From: Flavobacteriales bacterium
Lineage (GTDB): Bacteria > Bacteroidota > Bacteroidia > Flavobacteriales_D > Sanyastnellaceae
Reading direction: 5' to 3'
NCBI GenBank assembly: GCA_947442505.1
Contig: CANEVR010000005.1
Location: forward strand, 1-64,000
DNA length: 64,000 nucleotides
Made by a program: the position numbers and the translations under genes. A model generated the notes under the pieces. The model was not told where the DNA came from and did no database searches. It was given only the letters and a program-made list of their open reading frames with translations. Position 1 is the first letter of the stretch. Every line of letters starts with the position of its first letter. Shown piece by piece: positions 54,106 to 61,600 of this stretch.

Positions 54106-55404
54106 ATGATTTACCAAGATTTAATTGAAAAGAAAAAGAGCCTTTGTGTAGTTGGATTAGGCTATGTTGGACTTCCCATTGCATTGGAGTTTGCAAAGAA
54201 TTTGAAAGTGGTTGGTTTTGATATCAACCCCGAACGTGTCAATATGATGCAGAACAGCATTGACCCGTCCAATGAATTACCAAGCAGCGCATTTGAAGGA
54301 TGCGACATTACATTCACCCACAAGGTAGAAGATTTGGCTGAAGTAGGATTCTTCATTGTGGCTGTGCCAACACCCATCAACAACATGAACCTTCCTGACT
54401 TGGGTCCTGTTATCAGCGCATCAAGAACGGTGGGTAAAGTGTTGAAAAAAGGAGACTATGTTGTATATGAAAGCACTGTTTATCCCGGATGCACAGAGGA
54501 TGATTGCGTTCCCGTTCTTGAGGAAATCAGCGGACTAAAAATGGGTGTTGATTTTAAAGTAGGATACTCACCAGAACGAATCAATCCCGGTGATAAAGTC
54601 AATACACTTAGAAGCATCATCAAGATCGTTGCAGGTTGTGATGAAGAAAGTTTAAATGAAATCGATAAAGTTTATTCCGTGGTTATTGATGCTGGCTTGC
54701 ACAGAGCGGCAAGCATCAAGGTAGCTGAAGCAGCCAAAATCATTGAGAATACACAACGAGATGTAAACATTGCTTTGATCAATGAATTGTCCTTGATATT
54801 TAATAAAATGGGACTGAACACCTATGATGTTCTCGAGGCTGCAGGAACCAAATGGAATTTCTTAAAATTCCAACCAGGTCTGGTAGGCGGACATTGTATT
54901 GGTGTTGACCCCTATTATCTGGTTTACAAAGCCAAGAAAATGGGTTATTTCTCCAAAGTAATTTCTTCTGCGCGTTATGTGAATGATTCGATGGGTGCTT
55001 ATGTGGGTAAGCAGACGGTGAAGAAAATCATGGAGATGGGGAAAAACGCCCTAGAATCCAAGGTGCTGGTCATGGGAGCTACATTCAAAGAAAATGTAAG
55101 TGACATCCGCAATTCCAAGGTGATTGATATTATTCGTGAGTTGGAAAGTTTCTCTGTTCAGGTGGACATCGTGGATCCTCATGCTGACAGTGCTGAATTG
55201 CAACATGAATATGGTTGTTCTTTGGTACCACAACCGGCTCTCAATACATATGAAGCCATCATCATTGCGGTTGCACACAATGAATACTTGAATATGGATG
55301 AACAATATTTGACATCTTTGCTTAAAGATGGTCAAGGAGTATTGGTGGATATCAAAGGTACTTACCGATCTAAAATCAAACAGTTAAATTACTGGAGTTT
55401 ATAA
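54106..55404 (+). CDS. Nucleotide-sugar dehydrogenase (TviB/WbpO-like)
   Basis: A 432-aa UDP-glucose/GDP-mannose dehydrogenase-family protein: GLGYVGLPIALEFAKNLKVV, YESTVYPGCTEDDCVP, YSPERINPGDK and the catalytic GGHCIGVDPYYL cysteine. These blocks fit the UDP-N-acetylhexosamine 6-dehydrogenase branch (TviB, WbpO, WbpA), giving UDP-GlcNAcA or UDP-GalNAcA. It would supply the acidic substrate for the adjacent WbpD-like pathway. Confidence 0.88.
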   Translation: MIYQDLIEKKKSLCVVGLGYVGLPIALEFAKNLKVVGFDINPERVNMMQNSIDPSNELPSSAFEGCDITFTHKVEDLAEVGFFIVAVPTPINNMNLPDLGPVISASRTVGKVLKKGDYVVYESTVYPGCTEDDCVPVLEEISGLKMGVDFKVGYSPERINPGDKVNTLRSIIKIVAGCDEESLNEIDKVYSVVIDAGLHRAASIKVAEAAKIIENTQRDVNIALINELSLIFNKMGLNTYDVLEAAGTKWNFLKFQPGLVGGHCIGVDPYYLVYKAKKMGYFSKVISSARYVNDSMGAYVGKQTVKKIMEMGKNALESKVLVMGATFKENVSDIRNSKVIDIIRELESFSVQVDIVDPHADSAELQHEYGCSLVPQPALNTYEAIIIAVAHNEYLNMDEQYLTSLLKDGQGVLVDIKGTYRSKIKQLNYWSL

Positions 55405-55406
55405 AA

Positions 55407-55424
55407 TGCAAGTTACAACTTGCA
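55407..55424. promoter_or_regulatory. Inverted repeat before the TonB-receptor gene
   Basis: TGCAAGTTACAACTTGCA is a perfect 8-2-8 inverted repeat 13 bp upstream of the ATG at 55438. It may be an operator or an mRNA hairpin. Confidence 0.45.
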
Positions 55425-55437
55425 AAAAAGATTGATT

Positions 55438-57339
55438 ATGAAATACAACTTCATTGCCCTGATCATCCTTTGCGTGCAGGGCATTGTTGTCTTAGCGCAA
55501 CCCGTAAATCCGTTTTATTCGATTGAGCAAGACTTGAATCCATTGGACATCATTGCCGACAAGCGCACACCGCAATTGCCTCTGGCCAACCAAGGGGTTC
55601 AAATCATATCTGCCAAGGACATCCAAAAACTGCCTGTCCGAAATGTTTCCGAAGCCCTGCTTTTTGTCAGTGGCGTGGACGTCCGAAGCCGCAATACTTT
55701 CGCACAAAGTGACATCAGTTTGATGGGTTCTTCTTATGATCAAATACTCATCTTGATTGATGGAATCCCCATGCGCGACCCACAAACGGGTCACCACCAG
55801 ATGAATCTTCCCATTGATTTGAATCAAGTAGAGCGCATTGAAGTTTTCAAAGGCTCCGCTGCTCGCATGTTTGGTGCCGGCGCGTTAGCGGGAGCCATCA
55901 ACATCGTCACCAAAGCACCCGGCAGTCAAAAGCTGAATGTACTCTCCTACTGGGGAACCAATGGTGAGAAAGACACCGCAACCGGTGAGGCTTATACCCA
56001 AAATGTCCAACAAATAGCACTGGGAATTAGGAAAGAAAAATCAGGTCACACCATCCAATTAAGACGTTTGTTCACCAACGGATACCAATACAACTCAGGT
56101 GTTGAACAACAGAACGTTTTCACCAATAGTCAATTTGTATTTAAAAACAACCGAAAAATTCAATGGATCAATGGTCTATTCAACAACAGTTTCGGTGCCA
56201 AGGACTTTTATGCATCTCCTTACGACACCGATGCTTTTGAACAAGTGAAAACCATGTTCACCGGAATCAACGCTGACTTAACATGGAAAAGATGGCGAGT
56301 TGTCCCAAGGCTTTACCACCGATACAATGAAGACCATTACGTCTTTATCAAATCCAAACCGGAGGTTTACCAAAACTTTCATTTCGGATCAACCTCAGGA
56401 GCTGAGTTGCATTTGTCTAAGGCAAACAAATGGGGATTGGTAGCACTTGGTGGTGAGACCAGAATGGATTGGCTGCGCAGCAACAATTTGGGAAAACACC
56501 AACGTCAATTTTACAGTGGTTATATAGAACAACGTTTCAATCCTTGGAGCAACCTTAATGTGATTATCGGGAGCAATTTCCAATACACCTTATTGAGTGA
56601 TGAAGCTCAAAAAAATAATCAAGGATGGAAAGCTTATCCAGCGGTGGACATTGCCTACAAAACAGATTATGGCCAAGTGTATGTGCACACAGGCAAAGGT
56701 TCCCGATTACCCACTTATACCGATTGGTATTACAAGGATTCACGCAATCAAGGAAACCCTTTATTGGTAGCGGAAGATGGATTTATAGCAGAAACAGGTT
56801 TTTTGTATAAGAGTGTTGAATGGAATATTCAAGGTTGCTATTATTACAGAAAAGTCAACAATCAAATTGATTACATCCTAACCACAATGCCGGATCTCGC
56901 TCAAAAATGGACGCCATTGAACGTCGGGATTTCTACATTTACAGGATTTGACTTTGTTGCGCAATGGAACAACAAACCAACAACCGATCAATGGTTTTAC
57001 TTTCTAAACGCCGGCGTCAAGGCAACCCTTTTGAGCTCCATGATGGATACACAGGATCTTCCATCACGATATGCTGCGGAGCATTTGACGCAGCAATTCA
57101 TCGGTCAGTTGGCTGTAGGACAAAAAGGTAAAATTCAACATCAATTGATGGCGCGTCACTTCCAGCGCATGGGACAATCGACATACACGACCATTCTTGA
57201 TTGGAGGTCTCAATTGAATTTGGATAAGGTCAATGTGTTTTTTGATATCAATAACCTCAATAATCAACAATACATCCTCTCCGGCTTTGTTCAAATGCCA
57301 AGAAGATGGTTCAATGTGGGTGTTCAATTTCAAATGTAA
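55438..57339 (+). CDS. TonB-dependent receptor inside the sugar operon
   Basis: A 633-aa outer-membrane receptor with signal peptide (MKYNFIALIILCVQGIVVLA). It lacks the CarboxypepD domain; a plug covers about 45-160 (ISAKDIQKLPVRNVSEALLF, DQILILIDGIPMRDPQTGHH, GAGALAGAINIVTKAPG), followed by the barrel. This BtuB/vitamin-type architecture suggests uptake of a small metal complex or cofactor; the substrate is unknown. The start chosen is the ATG after a TTG-opened frame. Its place between TviB-like and rfbB genes is odd. Confidence 0.88.
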   Translation: MKYNFIALIILCVQGIVVLAQPVNPFYSIEQDLNPLDIIADKRTPQLPLANQGVQIISAKDIQKLPVRNVSEALLFVSGVDVRSRNTFAQSDISLMGSSYDQILILIDGIPMRDPQTGHHQMNLPIDLNQVERIEVFKGSAARMFGAGALAGAINIVTKAPGSQKLNVLSYWGTNGEKDTATGEAYTQNVQQIALGIRKEKSGHTIQLRRLFTNGYQYNSGVEQQNVFTNSQFVFKNNRKIQWINGLFNNSFGAKDFYASPYDTDAFEQVKTMFTGINADLTWKRWRVVPRLYHRYNEDHYVFIKSKPEVYQNFHFGSTSGAELHLSKANKWGLVALGGETRMDWLRSNNLGKHQRQFYSGYIEQRFNPWSNLNVIIGSNFQYTLLSDEAQKNNQGWKAYPAVDIAYKTDYGQVYVHTGKGSRLPTYTDWYYKDSRNQGNPLLVAEDGFIAETGFLYKSVEWNIQGCYYYRKVNNQIDYILTTMPDLAQKWTPLNVGISTFTGFDFVAQWNNKPTTDQWFYFLNAGVKATLLSSMMDTQDLPSRYAAEHLTQQFIGQLAVGQKGKIQHQLMARHFQRMGQSTYTTILDWRSQLNLDKVNVFFDINNLNNQQYILSGFVQMPRRWFNVGVQFQM

Positions 57340-57342
57340 AAG

Positions 57343-58395
57343 ATGGCAAGAAGAATTTTAATCACTGGTGGTGCTGGTTTCATTGGATCGCATGTCGTTA
57401 GAAGAATGGTGAACAATCACCCCAATGACACCATTTATAATTTGGATGCATTGACCTATGCAGGGAATTTAATGTCTCTTCAAGATGTTCAAAAAGCGCC
57501 CAATTACAATTTCATCAAAGGAGACATTTGTGATGAGGCGTTTGTATTAAAAACAGTCCTCGAAAACAATATTACCCACATCATACACTTGGCTGCAGAG
57601 AGCCATGTAGACCGATCCATTCATGATCCATTGGCATTTGTCAAAACCAATGTTGTAGGTACAGCTAACATGCTCAATGCAGCGCGCGTTGCATGGAAAG
57701 ACAACATGGAAGGAAAATTGTTTTACCACGTCTCAACAGATGAGGTATTTGGCGCCTTGGGTGAGGAAGGCAAATTTTCAGAAACAACACCTTACGACCC
57801 GCACAGTCCCTACTCTGCATCCAAAGCCTCCAGCGATCATATGGTCAGAGCCTATCATGACACCTACGGCATGCCGATTGTCATCAGCAATTGCTCCAAC
57901 AACTATGGGACACATCAATTTCCTGAGAAATTAATCCCACTGGTCATCAATAATATCCTTCATAAAAAACCCTTACCCATATACGGAAAGGGAGACAACA
58001 TCCGCGATTGGTTATGGGTAGAAGATCATGCCCGTGCCATTGAAATCATTTTGGAAAAAGGCCAACACGGACACACCTATTGCGTGGGTGGAAACAATGA
58101 ATGGAAGAACATTGATTTGGTCAAGTTGATTTGTAAGACAACAGACGAATTGCTGGAACGACCAGAGGGAGACGCGGAGCAATTGATCACCCATGTCACC
58201 GATCGCCTAGGACACGATCACCGCTATGCCATAGACGCGACCAAATTAGAAACCGAATTAGACTGGCATCCTACGCAAGACTTTCCAAAAGCACTCAAAG
58301 AAACCATTCAGTGGTATTTGCAAAATCAAAATTGGGTAGAGGCTGTTACTTCTGGAGAATACCTTACATTTTACAAATTAAACTACGGTAGTTAA
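57343..58395 (+). CDS. rfbB: dTDP-glucose 4,6-dehydratase
   Basis: A 350-aa extended SDR with GGAGFIGSHVVR, HLAAESHVDRSI, the catalytic STDEVFG triad and YSASKASSDHMVRAYHDTYG (YxxxK). The IRDWLWVEDHA block is characteristic of RmlB. It makes dTDP-4-keto-6-deoxyglucose, the entry to dTDP-rhamnose or amino-deoxy sugars. RfbA, C and D are not in the window. It is the last gene of the operon. Confidence 0.94.
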   Translation: MARRILITGGAGFIGSHVVRRMVNNHPNDTIYNLDALTYAGNLMSLQDVQKAPNYNFIKGDICDEAFVLKTVLENNITHIIHLAAESHVDRSIHDPLAFVKTNVVGTANMLNAARVAWKDNMEGKLFYHVSTDEVFGALGEEGKFSETTPYDPHSPYSASKASSDHMVRAYHDTYGMPIVISNCSNNYGTHQFPEKLIPLVINNILHKKPLPIYGKGDNIRDWLWVEDHARAIEIILEKGQHGHTYCVGGNNEWKNIDLVKLICKTTDELLERPEGDAEQLITHVTDRLGHDHRYAIDATKLETELDWHPTQDFPKALKETIQWYLQNQNWVEAVTSGEYLTFYKLNYGS

Positions 58396-58603
58396 ACCTT
58401 ACAAACCATCTAAAATACCCGTTAGCTATTCATCCCCAATGGCTGGCGGAATTTCAGAATGAAAAGGAAAATGAATACTCTTTTGTCTCCTCATCCCTTC
58501 ATCCCTTTATACCACCCCGTCCAGACAGCGCTAGCGCTCGTCCGGACACCCCTCCTATCCACTTCGTGGCAGGAGGGGAAATATCGGCCATTGCAATACG
58601 CTC
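58396..58603. other. Repeat-rich intergenic stretch
   Basis: This 208-bp gap between the convergent rfbB and adhesin genes holds an AGAATGAAAA-type tract also found near 29645, a GGATGAAG-type tract (58486-58508) and composite palindrome copy C. No gene or clear T-run terminator is seen. Confidence 0.6.
58511..58578 (+). repeat. Composite palindromic element, copy C
   Basis: ACCACCCC, then a long hairpin GTCCAGAC...GTCCGGAC around the palindrome AGCGCTAGCGCT, then CCCCTCCT (58549-58556) pairing with AGGAGGGG (58571-58578) around CCAC-TTC-GTGG. It is nearly the reverse complement of copy D, 310 bp away. Confidence 0.75.
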
Positions 58604-61600
58604 CTACTGAATGACTAATCTCATCCGCTCCTCTCCAACCAACACCACATAAATCCCACTCGCCAAATCACCAAATTTGATTTCAATAGGATTGCTATTC
58701 ACCACCACGTTGGTCTTAAATACAACCTTACCCGTAATGTCCATCATCACCAATTCCTGAGCGGAGGTCGATTCCGTTGTGTTTGGTTCCTGGGCGAATA
58801 TCCATTCGCCCCTACGAGAGCCTTTGTATTGTAGGACAAAACTTCCTGTTGCTGTTGGGTTGGGATAAATCGAATAACTCGCATTCATCTCCCCTCCTGC
58901 GCGAAGCGATAGGAGGGGTGTCCGGACGAGCGCTTGCGCTGTCTGGACGGGGTGGTTTTCAAGGATCATTCCCGCATTGCCAATTCTCAAACACTGCACC
59001 GTTCCCCAATTTCCGACAGTGCCGCTGGTATGAACCGGTCTCACTCTCACATTGTAGGTGTTGCCTGCAGCGATGCCCGGAATATTGCTCAAGAAGAAAG
59101 CACTGGCGTAGGCGCCACCTTGAACGACTTGCGCTGTCCCTGCTGTGGGCAACACTTGCGTGAATTCCCAATCATAGCGCATCGCACCGCAGACCGTTCT
59201 GTCTGGCGCGATGGTGCTGTTGATGGATTTACTGATGGGGCAACGATCAGAGTTGCGCAAAGCGATGGTGGGCTGGGCATTGAGTATCGTGGTGCAGGTT
59301 GATGTGGCCTGCGCATACAAGTTCTCAAAATTTCCTGCTGCATCAAAGAGCGAATAAAACACGGGGACACGCATCGTGTAGACAATGGGGCTCGTTCCTT
59401 GGTTCGGAGGCAACAAGGTTCCCAAACGTGCCACCACGGTGTTGGATGTTGGCGTGGTATACGTCCATGGCGTGATGTTTTGGTTCACCCCATTTTGTGT
59501 AGCTGACAATACTTCGAAAGTGTAAGCCACTGCATTGGCTCTGTATTGCGCCTTGAAGCTGTTGCAGACGCTGGTGTAGATTCCTGTATTGTTGCTGTAG
59601 TAATGATCACATGTTGATGAGGTCAAATGACTGAAACAAATCTTGGCGCTGGTATTCATGGGGCCGCTGATGTTGTGCACCGCGACGTAGTAAATTTGGC
59701 CGACGGTCAATTGGTCGGTCAACAACGTTTGATTTCCTGTTGTGGCTTCATGCTCGGTTTCTAATAGGGTAAGGCAACCTCCGGCAGAAACGGCAAACAG
59801 ACGGATGTCGTTGTCACCGGTGGCTGCAGAGAGACCGGCGCGGAAAGTATTGTATTGCGCGGTAAAGCTGTACCAAAGGTCGTTGCCATTTCCTTCAATG
59901 GCCGGTGAGTTGACGCCATTGTTCAGGTTTGCTGAACGAATGTTGTTTCCTACACAAACAGGATAGATGGAAGTGGTGAAGGCAACCGCGTTGACGGAGG
60001 TTGGAGCCAATCCTTCATCGATTTGGTTGTTGCAGTTGTTGTCCAAGCCGTCACAGATTTCGGGTTGTGGTAAAATACAACTGTTGTCATCAGTGTTGGC
60101 CAAGGGATCGAAGTTACAAGCGCCAGGATCGGTACAACCCAAGATGGCGCAGTTCTCGTCTACCTGGCCATCGCAATTGTCATCCATTTGATTGTCGCAG
60201 ATTTCTTCAGTGCCAGGATTGGCCTGTGCATCGTCGTCATTGCAATCGTTGGCATTGGATACATATCCAGGCGGAGCTAAACAAGGTGAAGAAATAGTAG
60301 TGCTTTGACTTCCTAGGTTAATACCTGTATTATATGCATATTCAAGCATCAATAATGTCGCAGATAAGTCCTCTGACTGGTACCAAAATTCAACTGTCAT
60401 ATTATTGACAGGAATAGTTTGGGTCCATCTCACGTAGTCATCAATGCCGTCAAAATATTGAGCGTTCCCGAACTTCCCAGATTGTAAACCCACATTTCCA
60501 TATCCAACAGCATTGCTACCTACTCCATTGATGATCGAATTTGAATTCTGTGACTCAAAATGAAACAGTCCTATCGTATTAGCGTCAGCAACATATGGCT
60601 GATTGGAATTGTATGAACCAATAATTTCAGCTTGTGATCTAACAACATTTGACACTCTGAGTTCATCAATTTTTCCAAGGAGATTTGGTACCGGGCTACA
60701 ATTGACACAACCTTGCGTTGCTCCCAAAAGTATGCTGTTCCATATGTAAGGTACATTTTCGAAATTGGCCGTTACCTTTAATATGCCATCAACGTAATAT
60801 TTGCCTTGACTACCATTTTTGGTAAGCGCAATATGATGCCAAGCATTGCTATTCTGAATCGCAGAAGTGCTTCCAGGAAGGTAAAAAACAAATGAATTCT
60901 GTACATTCAATGAACCGCTTCCGGCAGTAACAGGTTGTAATAAATCACCATAACCATCTCCATCGTTATCCAAGTAATAGGTATTGATGATTCCTTCATC
61001 GATATCGCCATCACAGTTATCATCCAAACTATTGCAAATTTCAGGTTGTGGTAAAACACAACTATTGTCATCAGTATTGGCCAAAGGATCAAAGTTACAA
61101 GCGCTTGGTTCGGTACAACCGAGGAGGGTACAGTTCTCATCCACTTGCCCATCGCAGTTGTCATCACGGTTGTTGTCGCAGATTTCTTCAGCACCAGGAT
61201 TTGCCTGTGCATCGTCATCATTGCAATCGGAATTATCCGTAACAAAACCGTCCAGTTGGTTGCAATCTTGTACAACATTGTTTGGGTCTCCAAAACCGTC
61301 TCCGTCTGCATCGGCATACCAATCGAGCAATGGATTCACCGTGATGGTGATGCTATCGGTGCAGGTTTGGGTTGCGGTGGTGACGGTGGCAGTGTAAGTT
61401 GTTGTTTCAGTTGGGGAGACGCTGATGGTTGGGGTTGTAGCGCCGGTGGACCAACCAAACTGATCGGAGCTACTATTCAGTAGTACTTCTGTTTCAACTA
61501 CTCCGCGTAAATAATACCCCTCTTGTACATCATTCCATTTCCCTATTCCATGCGCTGAATTTATCACGGCACAATTCTCGTTTCCACCTCCCGCAAAATG

